Of a DNA stretch of 58,736 nucleotides, positions 25,662 through 33,614 are shown in pieces. The notes below the pieces were generated by a model. The model was not told where the DNA came from. It saw nothing but the letters and a program-made list of their open reading frames with translations, and did not search any database. The first letter of the stretch is position 1, and every line of letters begins with the position of its first letter. This DNA is from JBDUDR01 sp040002845 (lineage in GTDB: Bacteria > Actinomycetota > Actinomycetes > Propionibacteriales > Nocardioidaceae): the NCBI GenBank assembly GCA_040002845.1, contig JBDUDR010000003.1, positions 1-58,736 on the forward strand, in the 5' to 3' direction. The translations under genes were made by a program, and so were the position numbers.

Positions 25662-26948
25662 TCATTGCACCGGACTGAGGAAGGCTGTCAACGCCCTTGC
25701 GTAAAACTCCGGATCGGCAGCGCCGCACAGCTCGCGAGCAGAATGCATCGCAAGTTGCGGAGCACCAACGTCCACCGTCGAGACTCCGAGGCCGGCTGCG
25801 GTGATCGGCCCCACCGTTGAGCCACACGGCATATCGGCGCGATGTTGGTAGCGTTGCAGCGGCACACCGGCCTGGTCGCAGGCCAACACGAACTGTGCCG
25901 TGCTGGCTGCGTCGGTCGCGTATCTCAGGCTCGAATGCACCTTGAGTACCGGGCCCCCATTGACGGTTATGAGGTGTTTCGGCTCATGGCGGTCGGCGTA
26001 GTTCGGGTGGGTCGCGTGTGCCATGTCGCCCGACACGACGACCGACCGGGCCAACGCCTGCAGGAAGTCCTGTCGGTCTCCTCCCTGCGTCAAACAGATG
26101 CGCTCCATCGCGGCCGACAGCAGCGAGGAGAACGCCCCGCGGTCCGACATGCTGCCAACCTCCTCATGGTCGAACAGCGCCAGTACGGGAATGCCGGGAC
26201 ACGGCTCGTCGACGGCTCGCAAGAGTGCCTGCGTACCAGCGTGGCAGGTGACCTGGTTGTCCATCCGTGGTGCGCTCACCAGGTCCTGCTCGCGGCCTAC
26301 CAGGCGACTCGGGGTCAGATCGTGGGTCATCAGTTCCCAGCCCACCACCTGCTCCGGAGCAAACCCGATCTCCTCCGCGAGGAAGGCGCTGAACGGCGCG
26401 GGGTCGGTGCCGGCCCCCCAGACCGCCGGCAGATGCTGTTGCGGGTTCAGCTTGAGGCCGTGCGACGTGATCTCGCTGTCTAGATGGATCGCGAGTTGTG
26501 GGATTCGGAGGATCGGCCGGTCGATCAGCACCAGCCGGGTCTCCACCGAAGCACCCGATCTCACCGCCACCCGGCCTGACAGGCCGAGATCGCGATCGAG
26601 CCAGGAGTTGAGCAGGACGGCGCCGTACGGCTCCAGCCCGACCTGCTGCCACCCAGCCACGGCCAGGTCTGGATGCTGCTTGACCCGCAGGTTGGGGCTG
26701 TCGGTATGGCCCCCGATGACTCTGAACTGCGACGCAGGGCCTGCGGCTCCCTCGGTACTCCAGGCAAGCAGGGAGCCCCCGCGGATGAGATAGAAGCGGC
26801 CAGCCGTTGCAGGCCAGGCATTGTGCTCCCGGACCTGATCGAACCCGGCGGCCTCTAACCGCCCGGCGACCGTCGTGCACACATGGAACGGTGACGGAGA
26901 CGCATCGATGAACGAGCACAGATCCTTTGCGAACACGTTCGACTCCAT
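25662..26948 (-). CDS. M18 family aspartyl aminopeptidase
   Basis: A 428-residue cytoplasmic dinuclear-zinc aminopeptidase, typically active on N-terminal acidic residues and forming a dodecameric shell. Metal ligands and catalytic residues are visible in family order: His in IGGHTDSPN, Asp in SAPRMDNQ, the Glu pair in FDHEEVGS, Asp in VSGDMAHA and His in QLAMHSARE. Full length for the family. The start ATG at 26948 has no obvious Shine-Dalgarno. It is divergent from the broken GNAT gene. Confidence 0.93.
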   Translation of the reverse strand: MESNVFAKDLCSFIDASPSPFHVCTTVAGRLEAAGFDQVREHNAWPATAGRFYLIRGGSLLAWSTEGAAGPASQFRVIGGHTDSPNLRVKQHPDLAVAGWQQVGLEPYGAVLLNSWLDRDLGLSGRVAVRSGASVETRLVLIDRPILRIPQLAIHLDSEITSHGLKLNPQQHLPAVWGAGTDPAPFSAFLAEEIGFAPEQVVGWELMTHDLTPSRLVGREQDLVSAPRMDNQVTCHAGTQALLRAVDEPCPGIPVLALFDHEEVGSMSDRGAFSSLLSAAMERICLTQGGDRQDFLQALARSVVVSGDMAHATHPNYADRHEPKHLITVNGGPVLKVHSSLRYATDAASTAQFVLACDQAGVPLQRYQHRADMPCGSTVGPITAAGLGVSTVDVGAPQLAMHSARELCGAADPEFYARALTAFLSPVQ

Positions 26949-26982
26949 GGTGCGGTCATGCTAGTAGGTGCAGGATGAGCGA

Positions 26983-27457
26983 ATGCGCAAGCCCGCTGGT
27001 CAGGACGTCACCACAGCTCCGGCAACGCCAGACCGCTGGGAAGACGTGGTGTCGGTGATGGGGTTGCGCGGTGACCCTTCGTGGTGTTGGTGCCAGCACT
27101 TTCGCTTCCGCGGCAAGGAGTGGGCGGAAACCACGACAGCAGGCAATCGTGATCAGCTTCGCCGGCAGGTAGCCGCCGGACCCCGGCACCGCGGGCACCT
27201 GGGCAGTGAGCTGCTTCGTCGTGCTCAGGCAGCAGCGTCGGAGCGGCGTGTCCGCGGAACTGCTCGGCGCCGCGGTTGAGTACGCGGCGGCTAACGGAGC
27301 CAACACGGTGGAGGGTTATCCGGTCGACCCTTCGGCCAAAAGGTCGGTGTCCGGAGCCGAGTTGTTTCACGGCGCGTTGTCGGTGTTCCTCGCGGCTGGA
27401 TTCACCGAAGTACACCGGCCGATCCCAGCGCGAGTTCTGGTCCGCAAGCAACTCTGA
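26983..27457 (+). pseudogene. GNAT family N-acetyltransferase, broken by internal deletion and frameshift
   Basis: The first frame (from ATG 26983) reads TTAPATPDRWEDVVSVMGLRGDPSWCWCQHFRFRG then LRRQVAAGP, the N-terminus of an actinobacterial GNAT protein. A second frame ending at 27457 reads TWAVSCFVVLRQQRRSGVSAELLGAAVEYA through to VEGYPVDPSAKRSVSGAELFHGALSVFLAAGFTEV, the acetyl-CoA-binding half. Relatives have about 40-50 residues between these parts; here they are missing and the frame changes near 27180-27200. The fusion product would lack the central beta-sheet, so this is a dead gene. Tandem repeats follow directly. Confidence 0.8.
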
Positions 27458-27468
27458 CATTCCCCGCG

Positions 27469-27506
27469 GAATAAGTGTCGGATCGCGCGGAATAAGTGTC
27501 GGATCG
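27469..27506 (+). repeat. Second locus of the 21-bp-phased 17-mer, two copies
   Basis: GAATAAGTGTCGGATCG at 27469-27485 and 27490-27506 is identical to the three copies at 3502-3560 and again has a 21-bp period. The octamer TCCCCGCG immediately precedes it (27461-27468) and also occurs at the left end of the first locus (3176-3183). It lies between the stop of the GNAT pseudogene and the stop of the convergent phosphotransferase. Confidence 0.95.
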
Positions 27507-27517
27507 CGGAGGTGGCG

Positions 27518-28459
27518 TCACCCTTGCGAGGGGTCACGGACGGGAGCGGCGGCCAGGTCGCCGGCCCGGGCGATTGTGAGCAACAGGTCGTGGGCCCGGT
27601 CGGCCACCGCGTGCGTGCCCGCCCGGGTCGCCAGCTCGACCAGCGCCCAGAGATCCGCCGCTCGAGCCCGCTTCAGAGCACGGGGATCGGGCGTTGGAGT
27701 GTGCCTCTCGTACGCGGCGAACACGGCATCCCCGAACGACCCCCGTTCGAATCGGAGCAGGTTGCCCAGGTCGGTGTACGGCAGACCCGCGTGCGCGTAC
27801 TCCCAGTCCACCAGTCCGGTCACCGAGCCAGCCCCCCGGTCGACCAACAGGTTCTTGGGGTTGAAGTCGCTGTGCACGAGGCAGACCCGCCGCACCTCCC
27901 ACAGCAGCTCATCGGCATCGTCTGCCACCTCGAGCAAGCCTCTGCGATCCTCCGATGCCCATCGCGACAGTGGTCCGTTGGACTGATGCAGCTTGACCCA
28001 CCCGGTCAGGTCAGCAGGCATCTCCGGATGGTCAGCCACGGACAGGTCGGGTCCCGTGAAGGTGCCGCCACGACGGAACGGCACTCCTGACAGCCGGGCC
28101 AGCAACCGGCCCACAGAGTCGGCCAGAGCGTCGATCAGCCCGGCGTTCGCGCCCGGCAGCACCAGGTCCAGCCGCTCCCCCGGCAGCCGTTCGGTCAGTA
28201 CGTACGGCGGCCGCACCGTACCGGGCGATGAATCCTCGGCCGACCGCTCTGATGCAGCCTGCGGACGGACCTCCAGCACGCGGGGCACCGGAAGCAAGCC
28301 GCGAACCAGGTCGAGCAATGCCGCATCGACAGCAGCCCGCTCCGGGTGGCGCCCATAGATGCGCATGACTGCTTCTTCGCCAGCCGCGGTGACCAGGAAC
28401 GTCTCCCCGCTGAACCCACCTGCCAGCGGCTGAGCATCACGTGCGAGGTCTGGGTCCAT
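27518..28459 (-). CDS. Aminoglycoside phosphotransferase (APH) family kinase
   Basis: 313 residues with a protein-kinase-like fold. It has the catalytic loop LVHSDFNPKNLLVD (HxDxxxxN) at about 215 and the metal-binding VTGLVDWEYAHAGLPYTDLG that follows. The N-terminal nucleotide lobe includes LAGGFSGETFLV and AVMRIYG. The family phosphorylates small hydroxyl-containing metabolites or antibiotics; there is nothing here to fix the substrate, and resistance should not be assumed. ATG at 28459 (MDPDLARDAQ) has GCGAGGA upstream. Earlier in-frame starts up to 28513 would run into the divergent methyltransferase start. Confidence 0.82.
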   Translation of the reverse strand: MDPDLARDAQPLAGGFSGETFLVTAAGEEAVMRIYGRHPERAAVDAALLDLVRGLLPVPRVLEVRPQAASERSAEDSSPGTVRPPYVLTERLPGERLDLVLPGANAGLIDALADSVGRLLARLSGVPFRRGGTFTGPDLSVADHPEMPADLTGWVKLHQSNGPLSRWASEDRRGLLEVADDADELLWEVRRVCLVHSDFNPKNLLVDRGAGSVTGLVDWEYAHAGLPYTDLGNLLRFERGSFGDAVFAAYERHTPTPDPRALKRARAADLWALVELATRAGTHAVADRAHDLLLTIARAGDLAAAPVRDPSQG

Positions 28460-28506
28460 GACACCATCCTCGCGGTCCCAGCCTTCCGCCCGCATAGGCT
28501 CTCCGG

Positions 28507-29364
28507 GTGACATCGGATCCTCAGGACGCCAAACTCGGTCACGCCACGGTGAGTTTCCGAGCCGTCTCCGCCGAGGAGACGCTACGGGCTAACCGCGCCG
28601 ACTGGGACCGCTCCGCTGACGAGTATCAGGCGGAGCATGGCGCGTTCCTACGAGACAGCGGTTTCATCTGGTCGCCGGAGGGCTTGGACGAGGCGACCGC
28701 GCGTCTGCTCGGTGACGTCAAGGGCGAGGCGATTCTCGAGGTCGGGTGCGGGGCGGGCCAGTGCTCCCGCTGGTTGCTGGGCCGCGGAGCTCACCCCGTC
28801 GGCCTGGACCTGTCGATCCGCCAGCTCCAGCACAGTGCCCGGCTAGACGCGGCGACGCGCCTTCCGGTGCCTGTCGTCTGCGCAACCGCAACCTGTCTTC
28901 CGTTCGAAGATGCAGCCTTCGATCACGCGTTCTCCGCCTTCGGCGCGTTGCCCTTCGTGGCCGATGTCGAGCCGGTGATGCGCGAGGTCGCACGCGTCTT
29001 GCGTCCAGACGGCCGGTGGGTCTTTGCCGTCTCACACCCGATGAAGTGGACGCTGCCCGACGACCCGACTGCGGCCGGGCTGACCGTCGTACGGTCCTAC
29101 TTCGACCGCACGCCGTACGTCGAGGAGGACGACCACGGCACCCCCACCTACGTCGAGCACCACCGCACGATGAGTGACTGGGTACGCGTGCTCGTGGCTG
29201 CTGGCTTCGACCTCGTGGACCTGACCGAACCACGATGGCCCGACGATCTGGATCGTGTATGGGGCGGATGGGGGGCCGACTCGCGGCTCTTTGATACCGG
29301 GGACGGCGATCTTCAGCTGCCTGCGGCGCTCCGGCGCTCCCAGCCCAGCCGCGAGCGCGACTAG
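28507..29364 (+). CDS. Class I SAM-dependent methyltransferase
   Basis: 285 residues. Motif I ILEVGCGAGQCSRWL is at about 77-91; the acidic end of strand 2 is VGLDLS; motif II/III is LPFEDAAFDHAFSAFGALPFVAD, with VLRPDGRWVFAVSHPM after it. The C-terminal part (SYFDRTPYVEEDDHGTPTYVEHHRTMSDWVRVLVAAGF) matches a widespread actinobacterial methyltransferase subgroup of unknown substrate. GTG at 28507 is divergent from the phosphotransferase, 47 bases apart. Confidence 0.88.
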   Translation: MTSDPQDAKLGHATVSFRAVSAEETLRANRADWDRSADEYQAEHGAFLRDSGFIWSPEGLDEATARLLGDVKGEAILEVGCGAGQCSRWLLGRGAHPVGLDLSIRQLQHSARLDAATRLPVPVVCATATCLPFEDAAFDHAFSAFGALPFVADVEPVMREVARVLRPDGRWVFAVSHPMKWTLPDDPTAAGLTVVRSYFDRTPYVEEDDHGTPTYVEHHRTMSDWVRVLVAAGFDLVDLTEPRWPDDLDRVWGGWGADSRLFDTGDGDLQLPAALRRSQPSRERD

Positions 29365-29410
29365 AATCACCTGACTTCTACCCGCCGGTAGGAGTCAGGA
29401 CGGAGTACGG

Positions 29411-30751
29411 ATGGCTTCACCCGAACGCCTGCGGTTGACCGTGATCGGGTGCGGCTACCTCGGCATCACCACTGCGGCATCGTTCGCCTCGTTGGGCTTC
29501 GATGTGCTCGGGGTGGACATCGACCCGGCTCGGGTCACCCAGCTCAACGACGGTGTGTCACCGGTCTACGAGCCGGGTCTGTCCGACCTGCTGGCCGCCC
29601 AGATCTCATCGGGGCGGCTGCGGTTCACCACGTCGTACGAAACCGCGGCCAAGCACGGAGACGTGCACCTTGTCTGTGTGGCGACGCCAGCCGGGCCGGA
29701 TGCCGGCGTCGACCTGAGCCAGGTCAATGCCGTTGCTGAATCCCTGTTCCCCCTCCTCACGAGACCGTGCACGGTGGTAGGGAAATCGACGGTGCCCGTT
29801 GGAACCGCGGCCACACTGGCCCAGCGCTTGCGATCATCCGCACCGGCAGGGGCGGAGGCACATCTGGCCTGGAGCCCCGAGTTCCTGCGTGAGGGGTACG
29901 CCATTCACGACACGCTGTCCCCGGACCGGGTCGTGATCGGGGTCATGGAGGACGCCGATCGACCGGTCAAGATGCTGCGCGAGGTCTATGCGAATCACGC
30001 AGACCGCGGCATCCCCGTCGTTGTGGTGGACCTGGCGACGGCAGAGCTGGCCAAGCTCTCGGCCAACGCGTTCCTGGCCACCAAGATCTCCTTCATCAAC
30101 GCCATGGCGGAGATCTGTGAGGCCACCGGCGCAGATATCGACTCGCTCTCGCAGGTGCTGGGGATGGACGCCCGGATCGGACCCCGTTTTCTCCGGGCAG
30201 GTGTCGGGTTCGGCGGTGGCTGCCTGCCCAAGGATGTTCGTGGCTTCCTCGCCTCCGCTGACGACCTGGGTACCCCAGCGGCCCTGTCCTTCCTTCGTGA
30301 GGTCGAGGCGATCAACCAGCGCCAGCGCGAGCGCGTCGTGCAACGCGCCGGCACGCTCCTCGAGGACTCGTGGGCGCGGTCTCGCGTTGCCGTCCTCGGC
30401 GCCGCCTTCAAGCCCGGATCAGACGATGTGAGGGACTCACCGGCGCTGGACATCGCCGCTCGAATGCACCTTCGTGGCGCGCAGGTGGTCGTCCACGACC
30501 CGCAGGCAATGGCCAGCGCGCGATCATTGTGGCCGAGTCTGGAGTACGCCCCATCCACGCGACTGGCATGCCAGGGCGCGGACCTGCTTCTGGTACTCAC
30601 TGAGTGGCCTGAGTACGTGGCACTCGACCCGGTCTCGCTGGCGACACACGTGCGCCATGCACGGGTCCTGGACGGTCGCAACTGCCTTGATGCCGAGGCC
30701 TGGACGAGTGCCGGCTGGACTTACCGCGGCGTGGGGCGCAGGACCTCCTGA
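29411..30751 (+). CDS. ugd: UDP-glucose 6-dehydrogenase family protein
   Basis: Two-step NAD-dependent oxidation of a nucleotide sugar, most likely UDP-glucose to UDP-glucuronate. 446 residues. The Rossmann motif VIGCGYLGITTAASFASLG is at about 11-29; then VATPAGPDAGVDLSQV, WSPEFLREGYAI, the central helix ELAKLSANAFLATKISFINAMAEI, and the catalytic Cys271 in GFGGGCLPKD. The C-terminal domain has LGAAFKPGSDDVRDSPALDIA. GDP-mannose dehydrogenase is the alternative, but the adjacent UDP-glucuronate decarboxylase supports UDP-glucose. ATG has GGAG 6 bases upstream. It is the first gene of the glycan locus and is convergent with the decarboxylase, 12 bases apart. Confidence 0.9.
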   Translation: MASPERLRLTVIGCGYLGITTAASFASLGFDVLGVDIDPARVTQLNDGVSPVYEPGLSDLLAAQISSGRLRFTTSYETAAKHGDVHLVCVATPAGPDAGVDLSQVNAVAESLFPLLTRPCTVVGKSTVPVGTAATLAQRLRSSAPAGAEAHLAWSPEFLREGYAIHDTLSPDRVVIGVMEDADRPVKMLREVYANHADRGIPVVVVDLATAELAKLSANAFLATKISFINAMAEICEATGADIDSLSQVLGMDARIGPRFLRAGVGFGGGCLPKDVRGFLASADDLGTPAALSFLREVEAINQRQRERVVQRAGTLLEDSWARSRVAVLGAAFKPGSDDVRDSPALDIAARMHLRGAQVVVHDPQAMASARSLWPSLEYAPSTRLACQGADLLLVLTEWPEYVALDPVSLATHVRHARVLDGRNCLDAEAWTSAGWTYRGVGRRTS

Positions 30752-30763
30752 CCGCGCCGACGG

Positions 30764-31711
30764 TCAACCTGCGCTGGTGAGCTCGGGGTGCTCCCTGAAC
30801 CAAGCGATCGTGTTCTTCAACCCGTCGGCGATCGGGATCTCCGGCTCCCAGCCAAGCGCCCGTCTTGCCAATGAGACGTCCGGACGTCGGACCTCGGGGT
30901 CATCGACCGGGCGCGAGACGCACACGATGTCTGACACTGATCCAGCCAGCTCGCGAATCCACTCCGCAAGGTCTCGCATGGAGATCTCGTGCGGATTGCC
31001 GATGTTGACGGGCCCAGGATGATCGGACCGCATCATGCGGACTACGCCGTCGACGAGATCGTCGACATAGCAGATCGAGCGGGTCTGAGAGCCGTCGCCG
31101 CTCACGGTCATGGGGTCTCCGGACAGGGCCTGCCTGATGAAGGTGGGGATGGCACGACCGTCATCAGGACGCATCCGCGGCCCGAAGGTGTTGAAGATCC
31201 GCACGATCCCGGTGTCCACGCCGTGCGTCTGCCTATATGCCATTGTCAATGCCTCGGAGAAGCGTTTCGCCTCGTCGTAGACGCCGCGCGGGCCCACCGG
31301 GTTGACGTGACCCCAGTAGCTCTCGGGCTGGGGATGCACCCGGGGGTCCCCGTAGACCTCCGAGGTCGAAGCGAGCACGAACCGGGCCCGCTTCTCCCTG
31401 GCCAGGCCGAGAGCGTGCAACGTCCCGATCGATCCCACCTTGAGGGTCTGGATCGGCAGCCGCAGATAGTCGACCGGCGACGCCGGCGAGGCGAAGTGCA
31501 GCACCGCGTCGATCGCTGCGACCACGTGCACATAGTCGGTCACATCCGTGCGTACGAGCCGGAAACCGGGCTCGGGCATCAGATGCTCCACGTTGGACGG
31601 GGACCCGGTCAGGAAGTTGTCCAGGCACAGGACCTCATCGCCGTCACGAACCAGCCGCTGGGCGAGATGGGAGCCCAAGAATCCGGCTCCACCTGTGATC
31701 ACCACGCGCAT
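30764..31711 (-). CDS. UDP-glucuronate decarboxylase (UDP-xylose synthase), SDR family
   Basis: Converts UDP-glucuronate to UDP-xylose through an NAD-bound 4-keto intermediate. 315 residues. TGGAGFLGSHL is at 6-16, and the catalytic TSE...YDEAK has Ser117, Glu118, Tyr145 and Lys149. The family-diagnostic stretch STSEVYGDPRVHPQPESYWG, then VNPVGPRGVYDEAKRFSE, is nearly identical to UXS enzymes of plants and bacteria. ATG at 31711 starts 2 bases after the DUF3068 stop, so it is the last gene of a methyltransferase-DUF3068-UXS operon. With ugd it would supply UDP-xylose for the glycosyltransferases nearby. Confidence 0.92.
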   Translation of the reverse strand: MRVVITGGAGFLGSHLAQRLVRDGDEVLCLDNFLTGSPSNVEHLMPEPGFRLVRTDVTDYVHVVAAIDAVLHFASPASPVDYLRLPIQTLKVGSIGTLHALGLAREKRARFVLASTSEVYGDPRVHPQPESYWGHVNPVGPRGVYDEAKRFSEALTMAYRQTHGVDTGIVRIFNTFGPRMRPDDGRAIPTFIRQALSGDPMTVSGDGSQTRSICYVDDLVDGVVRMMRSDHPGPVNIGNPHEISMRDLAEWIRELAGSVSDIVCVSRPVDDPEVRRPDVSLARRALGWEPEIPIADGLKNTIAWFREHPELTSAG

Positions 31712-31713
31712 GG

Positions 31714-32679
31714 TCACGTCTGCTCGCTGAGCTCGAGGTCGCCCGCCTCGTCCTCGTTCTCGGCAGGTGCGGGACGCATCCTCCACGACAGGAGCAGCCC
31801 CACCAGGATCATCAAGACCCCGACGATGGAACCGATGATGGGTCCCCACACTCGCATGATCTTCAGCTGGGTCGCCTTGGGTCCGTAGGTGTCGGTGTTG
31901 TCCTTGACCGTGGCGTCGGTGTAGCCGATGGTGACGTCGGTGAGCACGAGACGGTCCTCGCCCTGGTAACGCAACGTGGAGTACTGCTGCTCCTGTCCGT
32001 TGATGATGAAGCCCGTCTCCGGCTCAACCCACAGGGTGCGAATGTTGGAGTAATAGCGGTCTGTCGGGACGAACGCGGTCCCGCTGGCTCCGACCAGGTT
32101 CGGCGGGGCGTTGACGGTCCCGATCATCGTCGGCTCGATCGTCTGGACGAACTTGTAGACGGTCACCCCGTTGATCGACTCCTCACCGGAGACGACCGCC
32201 GGGGTCGCCTGTTTCAGGTCGTTGTCCCAGAAGTCGTAGTCGTGCTGCTGGGTGTTGAACGGGAACTTCAAGACCTGTCCGTGGAACTCGATGGGCTGGT
32301 CATTGAGGTCCGCGTCGCAGCAGTTGACCGCCGCGCCGCTGGTGCGGTCGAACGGAACCCGTGCGGTGATGGCGTCGACGACCAGGCCGTCTGCGTCGAC
32401 CGTGGTCACCGAGGTGTTCGACACCACGACGTTGTTGCCTTCCTCCTCACTCGCGGCCACGTCTCCGATGACTCGTCGGGTGGCGGTGAGATCCGTCGTG
32501 CGGTTGCGCAGCTCGCCCTGGTCGAAGATCTCCGCATCGGGGCCGGACGAGACCTGCACAATGTCTTGATCCAACGGAGCGACGGCCAGGCGCGGGTATG
32601 CGTACCACTTCAAGAGGATGGCGCCGACCAGCAGAAATGCCCCAAACCCCAGCAAAATAACGGCCGATACCTTGCGCAC
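31714..32679 (-). CDS. DUF3068 (PorA-like family) membrane protein
   Basis: 321 residues. An N-terminal transmembrane helix (VSAVILLGFGAFLLVGAILLKWYAYPRL, about 4-31) is followed by a 240-residue extracytoplasmic beta-rich domain. That domain includes FDRTSGAAVNCCDADLNDQPIEFHGQVLKFPFNT, typical of DUF3068. A second helix at about 275-300 (VWGPIIGSIVGVLMILVGLLLSW) and a short acidic cytoplasmic tail complete it. A mycobacterial relative is, from memory, Rv0227c, also beside glycan genes. Role unknown; envelope glycan assembly is inferred from context. It lies 2 bases upstream of the UDP-xylose synthase gene. Confidence 0.87.
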   Translation of the reverse strand: MRKVSAVILLGFGAFLLVGAILLKWYAYPRLAVAPLDQDIVQVSSGPDAEIFDQGELRNRTTDLTATRRVIGDVAASEEEGNNVVVSNTSVTTVDADGLVVDAITARVPFDRTSGAAVNCCDADLNDQPIEFHGQVLKFPFNTQQHDYDFWDNDLKQATPAVVSGEESINGVTVYKFVQTIEPTMIGTVNAPPNLVGASGTAFVPTDRYYSNIRTLWVEPETGFIINGQEQQYSTLRYQGEDRLVLTDVTIGYTDATVKDNTDTYGPKATQLKIMRVWGPIIGSIVGVLMILVGLLLSWRMRPAPAENEDEAGDLELSEQT

Positions 32680-32761
32680 ATCGGCTCCCTTCGGTGCGAC
32701 GCTCGCCGCAGAGTACCAGCGGGTAGGTCATTCGAACATGGCTCACAACCACCAGTCATGG

Positions 32762-33499
32762 TCACCGGCGGCGCAACACGATCCACAGGTTCCAGGTCAG
32801 GAGCTCTCGCAGTCCGACGAATCGAACCAGGGGGCGAGCCCAGGAGGGGAGGTAACGCGGTCGCAGATCCAGAACGTCGGTGTCACTCCGGTTGCTGACC
32901 ATCCGAGTCATCTGCCCGATCGAGAGCTTGAAGAGGGTACGCCCGTACCGGTTCTTTGGAGGATGGCCCTGGCGCCGCTCGTACCGTCTGGCCGCGAAGT
33001 CTCCGCCCAGGTAGTGCCAGGGTGCTGTCTCATGACCTCCCCAGGGCGACAGCCAGTTGGTGAACGACAGCACGACGAGGCCACCTGGGCGGGTCACGCG
33101 GATCATCTCGGCACACATCAGCTGGGGATCGGGCACGTGTTCGAGCACGTTGGAGCTGAACGCCACGTCGACGCTCCGGTCGGCGAACGGAAGCGACTGT
33201 GCGCGGCCGGCTACCGCCCCCCAACCACCCCCTCGGCGAGCTAGCTCGCCCACATCGAGGTCACACGCGATGTACGCCGCACCGGCGCCCTCGAAGGCGC
33301 GGGCGAAGTACAGCGGCCCCGCGCCGACGTCGAGGATCAGCCTGCCGGCCAGCTCGCCGTGCTCCCGCACCAATGCCACCGAGTCCGTTGCCAGGGCGCT
33401 GTAGAACCGAGCCGGGTCGTCCTGTTCGTGAAGGAAGTCCCTGAACAGGCGAAATGAGCGTCGCAACCCGGTCCCTGGGGCGCGCTGATGGCTCGACAT
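32762..33499 (-). CDS. Class I SAM-dependent methyltransferase of the glycan locus
   Basis: 245 residues. Motif I is LILDVGAGPLYFARAFEGAGA at about 54-74; the motif II region is IACDLD, followed by LPFADRSVDVAFSSNVLEHVPD and VTRPGGLVVLSFTNWLSPWGGHETAPWHYLGG. The last stretch is characteristic of a subgroup found next to DUF3068 and GT4 genes in actinobacteria (Rv0224c-like). It heads a minus-strand operon with DUF3068 and UDP-xylose synthase and is divergent from the GT4 gene, as in mycobacteria. A methyl group on a surface glycan is the likely product; this is inference. Confidence 0.87.
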   Translation of the reverse strand: MSSHQRAPGTGLRRSFRLFRDFLHEQDDPARFYSALATDSVALVREHGELAGRLILDVGAGPLYFARAFEGAGAAYIACDLDVGELARRGGGWGAVAGRAQSLPFADRSVDVAFSSNVLEHVPDPQLMCAEMIRVTRPGGLVVLSFTNWLSPWGGHETAPWHYLGGDFAARRYERRQGHPPKNRYGRTLFKLSIGQMTRMVSNRSDTDVLDLRPRYLPSWARPLVRFVGLRELLTWNLWIVLRRR

Positions 33500-33614
33500 G
33501 ACAGCGGATCATAGGCGTGCGTGCGAACCCAACTGGCTGGTAACCTCCGCTCATCCCGAGTCATCGGGCGGCGCCGGGGGGCTGCGTCTGGCAGGGTGCA
33601 TCTGGGAGGGACCC

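Noticed and set aside
27518..28459. Antibiotic-resistance aminoglycoside kinase
   Set aside because: The fold motif is shared by many metabolite kinases and there is no resistance context.
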